A stretch of DNA of 8,727 bases, taken from the NCBI GenBank assembly GCA_900556555.1, contig USPF01000067.1, forward strand, positions 1 to 8,727, in the 5' to 3' direction. A program made the position numbers and the translations under genes. The notes beneath the pieces were generated by a model, which saw nothing but the letters and a program-made list of their open reading frames with translations, was not told the origin of the DNA and searched no databases. This document shows, one piece after another, positions 1 through 7,146 of this stretch. Numbering within the stretch: the first letter of the stretch is position 1; each line of letters begins with the position of its first letter. The DNA comes from an uncultured Blautia sp. GTDB lineage: Bacteria; Bacillota; Clostridia; Lachnospirales; Lachnospiraceae.

Positions 1-2
1 AA

Positions 3-524
3 ATCTGCCCGAATTATATTGTGGGAGATTTTGACAGCGTATCCGGTGAAATTTTGGGGTACTATGAGAAAGAAACAAAAGTGCCGATCCGTAAGTTCAA
101 TCCGGTCAAAGATGCCTCAGATACAGAAATCGCACTGCGCTTGTGTCTGGATTTGGGAAGAAAGAACATCCTGATCCTGGGAGCGACCGGAAATCGGATC
201 GATCATATATGGGCAAATGTACAATGTTTAAAAATCGGACTGGATGCAGGAGCAGATGTGAGGATAGTGGACAGTCACAATCAGATCCGGCTTTTGAACC
301 GGGAAATCACACTTTCAAAGAAAGATGCATACGGACCGTACTTTTCGGTGTTTCCACTGGGAGAGAGTGTGGAGAAATTTAATATTGAGGGAGCGAAGTA
401 TCCGCTGAAAAATCATAAATTAACGGCGTATGACAGTCTCTGTGTCAGCAATGCATTTGCACAGGAGGCGGTCAGGATTACGTTTCCGGAAGGGATTGTG
501 ATCTTGATGGAGACGCGGGATTAG
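3..524 (+). CDS. thiN: Thiamine pyrophosphokinase, 5'-truncated by the window edge
   Basis: Thiamine pyrophosphokinase transfers pyrophosphate from ATP to thiamine, giving the cofactor thiamine diphosphate in the cytoplasm. The reading frame is open from base 3, so the GTG at 21 is an internal valine and not a start; about 35-40 N-terminal residues lie outside the window (family length is about 210 aa, 173 codons are visible). Seen in the sequence: the substrate and metal-binding motif NYIVGDFDSV near the visible start, a KDASDTEIAL stretch (bases about 108-140) matching the family's acidic D-x-T-D motif, and GATGNRIDH (bases 180-206) matching the family's conserved GxTGGRxDH. The C-terminal part is the beta-rich thiamine-binding domain. 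The frame ends at TAG 522-524 and is followed directly by a terminator, so this is the last gene of its transcription unit. In Firmicutes this gene often follows rpe and rsgA, but that cannot be seen here. Confidence in the family is high. Confidence 0.93.
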   Translation: MCPNYIVGDFDSVSGEILGYYEKETKVPIRKFNPVKDASDTEIALRLCLDLGRKNILILGATGNRIDHIWANVQCLKIGLDAGADVRIVDSHNQIRLLNREITLSKKDAYGPYFSVFPLGESVEKFNIEGAKYPLKNHKLTAYDSLCVSNAFAQEAVRITFPEGIVILMETRD

Positions 525-548
525 ATGCGGCGTTTCTCTTTGTATAAA

Positions 549-591
549 TTAAGCCCCTTGCCGTTACCGGCAAGAGGCTTAAAAACTTTTT
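549..591 (+). terminator. Intrinsic terminator after thiN
   Basis: A stem of about 15 bp (549-563 with 568-582) contains one C-A mismatch and is closed by a TTAC loop. The core arms are CTTGCCG and CGGCAAG. It is followed by a T run at 587-591. It lies 25 bases after the thiN stop codon and separates that unit from the rest of the window. Confidence 0.88.
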
Positions 592-596
592 CGCGA

Positions 597-665
597 CCTA
601 TTTATTATTCGCATGGCCGGGAGCGAACCACGTTTACACAGCCTATTTATATTCCGCATGACTGG
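597..665 (+). repeat. Imperfect 24-base direct repeat, two copies
   Basis: Bases 597-620 and 642-665 share the start CCTATTTAT, a central GCATG and an end GG, with about five mismatches over 24 positions and a 45-base period. No coding potential or protein site is recognised here. It may be the remains of a duplicated intergenic element; its function is unknown. Confidence 0.4.
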
Positions 666-711
666 AATTGGCTTTCAAGATAGAAACATTATGATAAGTT
701 GAGAATATAAG

Positions 712-748
712 CTGTAAGATTTTAATAGTAGAAATTTTACAGTTTTTT
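712..748 (+). terminator. AT-rich terminator-like hairpin
   Basis: The arms 712-723 and 731-742 pair over 12 positions (CTGTAA with TTACAG at the base, with two G-U wobbles) around a 7-base loop, and six T follow at 743-748. The shape is that of an intrinsic terminator, but the stem is AT-rich and no gene is recognised directly before it. It could insulate the operator and promoter at 772-838 from upstream read-through. Confidence 0.5.
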
Positions 749-771
749 AATTGTTTAATTAATGAGAATAG

Positions 772-803
772 TGTTTTACAACCAAAAGATGGTGAGTTAC
801 AAC
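772..803 (+). promoter_or_regulatory. Candidate LytTR response-regulator operator (two direct repeats, 21-bp period)
   Basis: The 11-base pattern TGNNTTACAAC occurs at 772-782 and again at 793-803, so equivalent bases are exactly 21 bp apart, two helical turns on the same DNA face. LytTR regulators (AgrA, ComE, VirR) are known to bind as dimers to pairs of about 9-bp direct repeats with this spacing, just upstream of a weak -35. Here the pair ends 29 bp before a TATACT -10 box with no good -35 (833-838). A LytTR regulator is encoded in the same module at 4839-5558. The assignment to that regulator is inference. Confidence 0.6.
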
Positions 804-832
804 ATATTTCGGAAATGCATGTTTTTGTCGGC

Positions 833-838
833 TATACT
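833..838 (+). promoter_or_regulatory. -10 box of the lipoprotein-transporter operon
   Basis: TATACT fits the sigma-A -10 consensus and would start transcription near 845. The expected -35 region (about 809-816) reads CGGAAA or similar and is a poor match, which suggests a promoter that needs an activator bound at 772-803. Confidence 0.5.
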
Positions 839-917
839 GGATTTATGATTAAGAGAATGCGGGGTGAATCTAGTGGAGAAGAGAAACTATAAAAGAGGAG
901 ACAACAAGAAGGCAAAG

Positions 918-2459
918 ATGTTGAAAAAGGCATGTGTCGGAATTGGAATCACATGCGTCCTTTTGACTGGATGTCAAAAAACGCCGGAGGAAAGTGCGGT
1001 TGTTAGTAAAGCAGGTGGACTGAGTGAGAATGTGATTGCAAAGCCATTGGAGGAGGGAGAGACAAGAGAAAACGATATTCCGGCACATTGGAAGATGGAG
1101 GAATTCAGAAACAAAAATCGGATGCTGCTGAGCGCGGATTTGGATTTGGACGAGCATAAACTGGGGAATCTTCCCGTTATTGAGATGAAGAATCATGTGT
1201 TAACGGAAGAAGAACTGAAAGAATTGGTGGAGTATTTTGCAGAGGGAGAAACGTTGTATGAGTGCCAGCCATATACAAAGGATGTATATGAAGAGGTAAT
1301 TTCAAGAATTGAGAATAAGGAAGGAATATATGCATCGTCCTATCCCTGGTTGAAACGATTGACCATCAGGCAGTGCGCAGAGGCAGGAATAGAATTTGCA
1401 CCGGAGAAGCCAGCGATACAGGAAAAGGAGAAAATAGAATTTACGACCAGATTTGTGGATGAGGGATATGAAAAGGCTGTTATGGAGAAAGTAGGCGCGG
1501 CTTCGGAAGGGTTTGATATGTATGAAAACAGAGAGGAAAAGGTTTGGTTTGAAGCCGATGCAGGAGGTGTCGGAACTGAAAGGAAAGGACGTATCAAAGC
1601 AGAAACTTATGATCCGGAGGTTGGAAACAGCAGTTCATTTAGCTGGACAACCGGACTGGAAAGTTACTCTTATTTAGAGTTTGACAGCAGCAGGATGTTC
1701 TTTACATATCAGACGGAAAATACATTTACACCTCAGATGCTGGAACGGATGGATTTGTTTGAAGAGCGCTATACGAACAGTACGTTTGATAAGGCGGTAG
1801 GAGCGGCGCAGGCAGAACAGGTAATAAAAGAGTTGGGGATTGCCGATATGAGTCTCTCCTCGGAAGAGCAGGTTTTATGGTTTCCACAGAACAGCTATAC
1901 AGAGGGAAGTGACAGGATAGGGGAGTCTGATGATCTGTGGTGGATGGCAGATCCGGCAGCAACAGAGTGCGGATATCGCTATATATTTTCCAGAGAAATC
2001 GGTGGCTTGAATGTAATGGTCGGCAATACGGCAGTGCTTGAAACTACGGAGGAAATGTATTCGCCGCCGTTTCCGGCAGAGACAATCACAATCACTGTAA
2101 CAGAAAGTGGAGTGAAGTCCTTTGTCTGGGAGGGAATGTCGGAAGAAGTCAAACGGATTACAGAGAATACGAAATTACTTCCTTTTGATAAGATACAAGA
2201 ACGTCTGGCGGAGCAGATATTCTACTGGTATTCCGGATGTACTGCGGGACAGCCGGTGGATGATCCGACACAGTTTCAGTATCGCGTGACAGATGCAAAG
2301 CTGGGGTATACCTATATTAATGCATATAAAAATCCGGAACATGCGTGGCTCGTACCGGCATGGTCTTTTATGGCAATAGAGGGAACAGGCGGAGAAGACA
2401 GGCAGTACCTCTCGTATCTGATAGAGGCGTTGGAGGGATGTGCGATTACCGGGGAGTGA
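918..2459 (+). CDS. Secreted lipoprotein, DUF6034-like, first gene of an ABC transporter-TCS operon
   Basis: Predicted lipoprotein of 513 aa anchored to the outer face of the membrane. The N terminus begins MLKK, continues with a short hydrophobic segment and reaches the lipobox LLTGC, with Cys19 as the lipidated residue. The mature protein starts CQKTPEESAVVSKAGG, which I recall from the DUF6034 family of clostridial lipoproteins; this match is from memory. The rest is an acidic, Tyr/Trp-rich soluble domain with no membrane segment and no known catalytic motif. Start choice: ATG 918 has AGAAGG at 907-912 and gives a normal-length signal peptide. In-frame GTG codons at 864 and 873 would add 18 or 15 charged residues, and the second has GGGGTG upstream, so a longer form is possible. 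The gene is seven bases from the first permease gene and is likely the substrate-binding or sensing partner of that exporter. Its exact role is unknown. Confidence 0.82.
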   Translation: MLKKACVGIGITCVLLTGCQKTPEESAVVSKAGGLSENVIAKPLEEGETRENDIPAHWKMEEFRNKNRMLLSADLDLDEHKLGNLPVIEMKNHVLTEEELKELVEYFAEGETLYECQPYTKDVYEEVISRIENKEGIYASSYPWLKRLTIRQCAEAGIEFAPEKPAIQEKEKIEFTTRFVDEGYEKAVMEKVGAASEGFDMYENREEKVWFEADAGGVGTERKGRIKAETYDPEVGNSSSFSWTTGLESYSYLEFDSSRMFFTYQTENTFTPQMLERMDLFEERYTNSTFDKAVGAAQAEQVIKELGIADMSLSSEEQVLWFPQNSYTEGSDRIGESDDLWWMADPAATECGYRYIFSREIGGLNVMVGNTAVLETTEEMYSPPFPAETITITVTESGVKSFVWEGMSEEVKRITENTKLLPFDKIQERLAEQIFYWYSGCTAGQPVDDPTQFQYRVTDAKLGYTYINAYKNPEHAWLVPAWSFMAIEGTGGEDRQYLSYLIEALEGCAITGE

Positions 2460-2465
2460 GAGGAA

Positions 2466-3203
2466 TTGAATGAGATAAAAAGAATTGGTACAAATGTGCT
2501 TTTCTGGGTGGGGACTGTATTACTTGCAATGTTATTTTTGGCAAGCGGCGCTCCCTACATAGAAACCCTGCTAAGAACACAGTATTGCGCAGAGGGAATT
2601 GGATGGGTGGAAGGATTTCGTTATTGTACGACGAATGAAAATGGATTGTTGTTTTTGCCAATCTGCGTACCGATTGCCGCAGGTGCGTGTGCGGAAACAG
2701 AACTGCGAACCCGATACGCATTGTTTTATTGCAGCCGGACAGGAAAGAAACAGTATTATATGAAAAAAGTGTTAGAAAGTGCTTTGCCTGGCGGATTGAT
2801 GGTGTGTTTTGCAGAAATACTGGTATTGTTGGGTGTATATATCGGATTGCAGAATATCACTTCTTATACAGAAGAGATCCGGACAGGTGTGATTGTGGGC
2901 ATGATTCTGCTGAGTCTGGTACGTGGGTTTTTAAACGGCTTTTTCTGGGCAGGGGTGGGGAGCATGACGGCTGTACTGACGAGGAATCACTATCTTGCGT
3001 ATGCGATGCCCTTTGTTTTGTATTATGTGTTGACCTTGTTTCAATCCAGATATTATCCCAAACTGTATTTTTTAAGTCCGAGATATTGGGCGGCGCCCGT
3101 ATACTATGGGAATTTATTCTGTATTATGGTGCTGTTCGGATTATGTATTGGCTGTGCATGTGGTCTTATCCTGGCGGTGAAAAGGAGGTTGGATTATGTG
3201 TAA
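2466..3203 (+). CDS. ABC-2 type transporter permease, first subunit
   Basis: Integral membrane protein of 245 aa with about six hydrophobic segments (residues roughly 9-28, 58-76, 105-128, 141-168, 174-194 and 214-238). The lysine/arginine-rich start (NEIKRIG) before the first segment fits a cytoplasmic N terminus. No enzyme motif is present. The start is TTG at 2466, supported by GGGGAG at 2451-2456 with nine bases of spacing; no in-frame ATG lies nearer than codon 22, which is inside the first membrane segment, so TTG is preferred. It begins six bases after the lipoprotein stop and overlaps the next permease by eight bases, so the two are probably translationally coupled. With the second permease and the ATPase it should form a heterodimeric ABC-2 exporter, of the kind used for peptide export or bacteriocin/bacitracin self-protection. 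Subfamily was not determined. Confidence 0.8.
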   Translation: MNEIKRIGTNVLFWVGTVLLAMLFLASGAPYIETLLRTQYCAEGIGWVEGFRYCTTNENGLLFLPICVPIAAGACAETELRTRYALFYCSRTGKKQYYMKKVLESALPGGLMVCFAEILVLLGVYIGLQNITSYTEEIRTGVIVGMILLSLVRGFLNGFFWAGVGSMTAVLTRNHYLAYAMPFVLYYVLTLFQSRYYPKLYFLSPRYWAAPVYYGNLFCIMVLFGLCIGCACGLILAVKRRLDYV

Positions 3204-4089
3204 TATCAGACAAATATTTCAGCTTGCGGGACAGAAATTTTCCGGGTGGAAGAGAAATCCACGGATTGTCATGACGTTTTTACTGGCATTCGTACTCTGT
3301 TTGTTCCTATCAGACGAAGTGCTGACTTATTCACGAAGATATGAGACTTCGCTGCAGATATTAGAACTATTTATCTGGACATACGGCGATGCTGCGTCGG
3401 TCATGCTGTCTTCACTTTTGCTTGTGTTATTGTTTGCAGATATGCCGTTTGTAAATCAAGAAACTCCATATCAGCTGATTCGGACGAAACGAAGTGTATG
3501 GCTGGCGGGACAGCTGGTATATGTGATCGCAGCCACGATATTGTACAATTTGTTTTTGGTTATTGTACAGAGTGTCTTTGCAGCAGCCTTTGCATTTCCG
3601 GGAAATGTATGGAGTAAGACGGCAGCGTTGCTGGGATATGGCGGTGCGTCAAAAGGCATTGTCCCGGTGTCTGTCAAGACCATGGAACAGGTACTGCCTT
3701 ACGAATGTGCTTTGCAAGTATTTTTGCTGATGCTCTGTTATTCTTTGTTCATTGCAGCTGTGATGCTGTGTCTGAATCTTTTGATTGGAAATGCAGCCGG
3801 AGTGATAGGAGCTTTTGCAGTGAATTTGTATGGTTTTTTATTGAATCCGAATTTATTTCAGAAATTGTTTCATCTGACGGAAAATCAGTTGTATCGGGCA
3901 AATGTCCTGTGCGGATGGCTGTCGCCGTTGAATCATGCCACATTTCCGATGCATAATTTCGGTTATGATTATCTGCCGGAGATCAGTACAAGTATCGGGA
4001 TATTTCTGGCGGCAATCATTCTTTTGATGATTCTGTCGAGTATAAAAATGCGGACATATAGTTTTACATTCATTCAGATGGACGAATGA
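3196..4089 (+). CDS. ABC-2 type transporter permease, second subunit
   Basis: Integral membrane protein of 297 aa with about six hydrophobic segments (residues roughly 24-42, 64-85, 104-133, 170-190, 190-213 and 265-288). A large polar region between residues 135 and 170, and another between 215 and 262, would lie outside the bilayer. The N terminus (MCNIRQIFQLAGQKF) is amphipathic and basic, as in other ABC-2 permeases. AGGAGG at 3183-3188 lies seven bases before ATG 3196, a very strong site placed inside the end of the preceding permease gene. The stop codon lies in the sequence ATGA at 4086-4089. The two permeases are not close copies of each other, so they would pair as a heterodimer. The transported substrate cannot be read from the sequence. 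Confidence 0.8.
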   Translation: MCNIRQIFQLAGQKFSGWKRNPRIVMTFLLAFVLCLFLSDEVLTYSRRYETSLQILELFIWTYGDAASVMLSSLLLVLLFADMPFVNQETPYQLIRTKRSVWLAGQLVYVIAATILYNLFLVIVQSVFAAAFAFPGNVWSKTAALLGYGGASKGIVPVSVKTMEQVLPYECALQVFLLMLCYSLFIAAVMLCLNLLIGNAAGVIGAFAVNLYGFLLNPNLFQKLFHLTENQLYRANVLCGWLSPLNHATFPMHNFGYDYLPEISTSIGIFLAAIILLMILSSIKMRTYSFTFIQMDE

Positions 4090-4109
4090 GAGAAGAGGTG
4101 TCAGATAAA

Positions 4110-4751
4110 ATGAAAGCAGTGGTAGAGATCAATAAACTGTCTAAATCGTTTGGAAAAGAGAAGGTACTAAGAGAAATTTCCCATTGTTTTGAAACGGGCA
4201 GGATTCATGGAATCATAGGATTCAATGGTTCAGGCAAGACGGTTCTGTTCAAATGTATTTGTGGATTTTTAAAACCGGACAGCGGTTCTGTGAAGGTGCA
4301 TGGGCAGAGAATCGGAAAGGAGATTGATTTCCCAAAATCTCTTGGAATGATCATTGAGAATCCGGGATTTCTTCCTCATTTGAGTGGATATGCCAATCTG
4401 AAACGCTTAGCAGACCTGCAAAGGCTCATTGGAAAAGCGGAAGTGATGGAGGCGATTGCACGTGTAGGGCTGGATCCGCTCTCCAAAAAGAAAGTCGGAC
4501 AGTATTCTCTTGGAATGAGGGAACGTCTGGGAATTGCACAGGCAATCATGGAAAATCCGGATCTGCTCATATTGGATGAGCCTTTTAATGGTCTGGACAA
4601 ACGCGGTGTAGCGGAAGTGTGCAGATTGTTTGAAGAGCTGCGGGAGCAGGGAAAAACGATTTTGTTGGCGGCACATAATATGCTGGAGTTTGAAGGGCTG
4701 TGTGATACAGTCTGTGAAATGGATGCCGGCGTACTGACTCAGGTGAAGTGA
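4110..4751 (+). CDS. ABC transporter ATP-binding protein (BcrA-like)
   Basis: Nucleotide-binding subunit that powers the two permeases encoded just upstream. With the start at 4110 it is 213 aa. Motifs in order: Walker A GFNGSGKT (37-44); Q-loop region MIIENPGF, in which glutamate 83 stands where most ABC proteins have glutamine, as is common in bacitracin/lantibiotic-resistance ATPases; a variant signature SLGMR (123-127) instead of LSGGQ; Walker B LLILDEP (142-148) with catalytic Glu147; H-loop AAHN with His179. All catalytic residues are present. The protein ends soon after the H-loop and lacks the C-terminal extension of about 90 residues found in longer BcrA-type proteins. ATG 4086 overlaps the previous stop but has no good ribosome binding site; ATG 4110 is preceded by AAGAGGTG at 4093-4100, so it is preferred. 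No terminator separates this gene from the regulator gene downstream. Confidence 0.9.
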   Translation: MKAVVEINKLSKSFGKEKVLREISHCFETGRIHGIIGFNGSGKTVLFKCICGFLKPDSGSVKVHGQRIGKEIDFPKSLGMIIENPGFLPHLSGYANLKRLADLQRLIGKAEVMEAIARVGLDPLSKKKVGQYSLGMRERLGIAQAIMENPDLLILDEPFNGLDKRGVAEVCRLFEELREQGKTILLAAHNMLEFEGLCDTVCEMDAGVLTQVK

Positions 4752-4764
4752 CAGAATGTCAGAA

Positions 4765-4793
4765 TTGTAAAGACACAGCAATATTGCTATAAT
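4765..4793 (+). promoter_or_regulatory. Sigma-A promoter with extended -10 for the two-component genes
   Basis: TTGTAA (4765-4770), a 17-base spacer and TATAAT (4788-4793) preceded by TGC give a near-consensus promoter with an extended -10. Transcription would start near 4800, about 40 bases before the preferred start of the response regulator. It lets the regulator and kinase be made when the upstream transporter promoter is off. Confidence 0.75.
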
Positions 4794-4838
4794 TGTGGTG
4801 TTATATACGTGATTGAAAGAAACAGGGATGAGAAAATT

Positions 4839-5558
4839 ATGATCAATATTGCTGTATGTGAAGATGATGTCTTTCTTGGCGGTCAGATAGAGACAATGCT
4901 GTACAGACAGGCAGAAACAGAAGGCGTGGAAATTCAGACGGAAGTATTTACTTCTGCGGAAAATTGTCTGAAATATTTAAAAGAAGAATGTATGGTGGAT
5001 TTATTATTTCTGGATATTGAGCTGGGTAAAATGAGTGGAATCGAACTTGCAGAAAGGATTCGCAATGAACTGCACAATGATTATATGCAGATTGTATTTG
5101 TTTCCTCAAAACAGTCGTATGCTATGGAATTATTTGAAAGCCATCCGCTGCATTTTCTGGTGAAACCGTTGGATGAAGAGAAATTGACAAGGGTCTTTCG
5201 CAAAGCAGTAAAGCTGATTGATAAAAGTGAAGAAACTTTTCAGTATAAAAAAGGGCATTCGCATAAGAAAGTCTTGCTTTCTGAAATCATTTATTTTGAG
5301 GCGAGCAACAGAGAAATTATTATGCATACAAATACAGAAAATGAAATCTTTTACGGAACATTGAAGAATATTTATCCGAAACTTCAAAAACAGGGATTTT
5401 TCTTCTGTCATAAATCATTTCTTGTACATTATGATAAGGTGAAAATATTTGAAACAAACCAACTGGTTATGCAAAACGGAGATATGATACCAATCAGTCA
5501 GAGTCAGAGAAAAGCGGTCAAAGAACTGCAACTGGAGAGAGAGTTAAGGGATTTGTAA
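4839..5558 (+). CDS. LytTR-family response regulator
   Basis: Cytoplasmic DNA-binding response regulator, 239 aa. The receiver domain (about residues 2-120) shows the acidic triad at E8-D9-D10, the phospho-acceptor D59 in LLFLDIELG, the switch serines in VFVSS (86-90) and the invariant lysine K109 in FLVKP. The LytTR DNA-binding domain follows (about 133-239), with typical strands in VLLSEIIYFEA, HKSFLVHY and the C-terminal MIPISQSQRKAVKEL. Start choice: GTG 4809 would add ten residues without a good ribosome binding site; ATG 4839 has AGGGATG at 4824-4830 and gives the usual start MINIAVCEDD. The kinase gene begins one base after its stop, so they form a cognate pair. Likely target: the direct repeats at 772-803 upstream of the lipoprotein-transporter operon. 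Family confidence is high; the target is inferred. Confidence 0.93.
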   Translation: MINIAVCEDDVFLGGQIETMLYRQAETEGVEIQTEVFTSAENCLKYLKEECMVDLLFLDIELGKMSGIELAERIRNELHNDYMQIVFVSSKQSYAMELFESHPLHFLVKPLDEEKLTRVFRKAVKLIDKSEETFQYKKGHSHKKVLLSEIIYFEASNREIIMHTNTENEIFYGTLKNIYPKLQKQGFFFCHKSFLVHYDKVKIFETNQLVMQNGDMIPISQSQRKAVKELQLERELRDL

Positions 5559-5559
5559 A

Positions 5560-6927
5560 ATGGAAATAAGTTTGTATCAGATTATGTTCATATTAGAAAA
5601 TGCAGCATGCACCTATGCAGTGTATCGGATTTTAGGGATGTTTTATGAGGAACAGAACAAGAAGAAAGGATATCTGAATTTTGTCGTATATGCGTGCTGT
5701 TTTTTGTGCGTCACATTGAGTGCGTTTGTAAATAATCCGTCTCCTCTGATGGCAGGAGGGCGTATGGGGTATTATTCAACGGATATCCATGCGTCAGATA
5801 CAGGAACGCTGCTAATGTATGTCATAGAATTTATCGGAATACTGGCGCTGACATTTTTTTATGAAAGAAATGTATGGAAGAATAGTTTGATAAGCGTGGG
5901 ATTATTTGCGGTATTCAGAGGTGCGGAAGCATTCGTATTTCAGTATCTCAATGAGACAAACAGGATAGTGTGGCATCAGATCGAAAAAGTGGCGCTATTT
6001 CGCATGGTAATGTCGATACTTGTGATTTATGCAATCGTATTTACCCTTGTAGGAATTCAGAATATACGAAAAGGAGTAAGAAAGACATTTTTTTATTGTG
6101 TATTTGTGTTGCTGGCGCCGTCTGGAATTGGTTGGTTTTTAATTCAGATATTGATCACTGCTATTTATCAGGTGCCAATGTACTACGATAAGAAAATGAT
6201 TTTGCTGTTTGGGTTCTGTCTCTGGTTTTTCTGGGTGTATGATTTTATTGTACGATCGTTGTCTGATACGTATGAAAAAATATTGCTTAAAAAAGAAAAT
6301 CAGTATTATGAAAGTCAGTTAAAAAACATAGAACAGACGGCAGTAACATGGAAAAAATTGCGTCATGATCTGAAAAATCATTTTATAGTTTTAAAAGGAA
6401 TGTTGGATTCAGGAGAAGAGGAAAAGGCAAAGGCATATCTGGATGACTTTATTCAGAATGAATTTGGCAATAAACAGGAAGTACAAAGTGGGAACACGGC
6501 AATTGATAGTATTTTGAATTATAAAATGATGGAAGCAGAGCAGCATTCGGTTGTCTTTGATCTGGATGTTCAGATTCCGGAGCAAATGGCGGTTTCATCA
6601 CAGGTTATGAGTGTAATTTTGGGAAATGCGATTGATAATGCAATAGAGGCTGCGAGGGAGACAGAAGAAAGACGTGTCAGTGTGATATTGCAATATACGA
6701 AAGGTAGATTATTGATTCAGATCAGTAATCCGTATAGAGGAGAATTACATCTGGGAACTTGCGGAGAGTATCTAACCGGAAAGGTAGAAAAAGAGGATCA
6801 TGGATTCGGATTAAAAAGTATCAGAGATACGGTGGAGAAAGCCGGAGGAGTAATGAATATCGAGGGGAAAGAGGGGATGTTTATATTGACGGTATTATTG
6901 TATGGAAACACACTTGCCAAAAGTTGA
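5560..6927 (+). CDS. AgrC/VirS-like sensor histidine kinase (GHKL, HPK10 type)
   Basis: Membrane sensor kinase of 455 aa. About seven hydrophobic segments fill the first half (residues roughly 5-25, 38-57, 84-101, 108-128, 147-167, 177-203 and 212-234), with no extracellular sensor domain, as in AgrC-type peptide receptors. A coiled linker (235-262) leads to the dimerisation motif WKKLRHDLKNH with phospho-acceptor His269. The ATPase domain carries the N-box GNAIDNAIEA (355-364), the ISNP motif (388-391) typical of this group, in place of a classical G1 box, and the G2 box HGFGLKSI (414-421). The domain looks complete. AAGGG at 5546-5550 lies nine bases before the ATG inside the end of the regulator gene, so the two are co-expressed. 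No small AgrD-like peptide gene or AgrB processing enzyme is seen nearby, so the signal is more likely an outside peptide or the transporter itself than a self-made pheromone. Confidence 0.93.
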   Translation: MEISLYQIMFILENAACTYAVYRILGMFYEEQNKKKGYLNFVVYACCFLCVTLSAFVNNPSPLMAGGRMGYYSTDIHASDTGTLLMYVIEFIGILALTFFYERNVWKNSLISVGLFAVFRGAEAFVFQYLNETNRIVWHQIEKVALFRMVMSILVIYAIVFTLVGIQNIRKGVRKTFFYCVFVLLAPSGIGWFLIQILITAIYQVPMYYDKKMILLFGFCLWFFWVYDFIVRSLSDTYEKILLKKENQYYESQLKNIEQTAVTWKKLRHDLKNHFIVLKGMLDSGEEEKAKAYLDDFIQNEFGNKQEVQSGNTAIDSILNYKMMEAEQHSVVFDLDVQIPEQMAVSSQVMSVILGNAIDNAIEAARETEERRVSVILQYTKGRLLIQISNPYRGELHLGTCGEYLTGKVEKEDHGFGLKSIRDTVEKAGGVMNIEGKEGMFILTVLLYGNTLAKS

Positions 6928-6971
6928 CAAGCAGTGATAAGAGGTGTTGCAATCGAAGAAGCGAATAGACG

Positions 6972-7012
6972 AAAAACTATATATGATTTTCATTAAATTC
7001 ATATAAGTTTTT
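6972..7012 (+). terminator. Weak, AT-rich terminator after the two-component genes
   Basis: AAAAACT at 6972-6978 pairs with AGTTTTT at 7006-7012, and the stem continues through ATATGA/TCATAT with one bulged A at 6979 and a 12-base loop. The symmetric A and T runs allow it to act on both strands. It is the only terminator-like structure between the kinase stop and the toxin-antitoxin promoter. The remainder of 6928-7110 holds no gene that I can support. Confidence 0.5.
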
Positions 7013-7111
7013 GAAAAATGGTCCACTTTGTGGCCCACTGATTCTTAAATGTTTTATCGAAGCCTTAGTACAGTAAAGTGATTATTATTGAAAAGAATAA
7101 TTTAAAAAGAG

Positions 7112-7140
7112 TTGATATTTTTGCGAAGATATCATATACT
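7112..7140 (+). promoter_or_regulatory. Promoter of the type III toxin-antitoxin operon
   Basis: TTGATA (7112-7117), a 17-base spacer and TATACT (7135-7140) make a strong sigma-A promoter. Transcription should start near A7147, which is the first base of a small hairpin placed just before the first antitoxin repeat. Strong constitutive transcription fits the need for excess antitoxin RNA. Confidence 0.8.
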
Positions 7141-7146
7141 ATTCTT

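Noticed and set aside
21..23. GTG as the start of the thiN gene
   Set aside because: The frame is open upstream to the window edge, and the conserved YIVGDFDS motif spans this codon, so it is an internal valine.
870..1196. Long minus-strand open frame inside the lipoprotein gene, and similar minus-strand frames elsewhere (for example 4407-4781)
   Set aside because: They lack ribosome binding sites and recognisable domains and mirror well-supported + strand genes.
5560..6927. A complete agr quorum-sensing locus around the AgrC-like kinase
   Set aside because: No AgrB-like peptidase and no short AgrD-like precursor ORF is found on either side of the kinase and regulator.
6924..6929. TTGACA as a -35 box directly after the kinase gene
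   Set aside because: No acceptable -10 box lies 16-18 bases downstream.
6999..7064. Minus-strand stretch reading FKNQWATKWTIFQKLI before a stop, resembling a possible recombinase C-terminal tail
   Set aside because: Only about 20 codons are open after an upstream stop, no catalytic motif is present, and the resemblance is vague; part of it is also the terminator-like hairpin.
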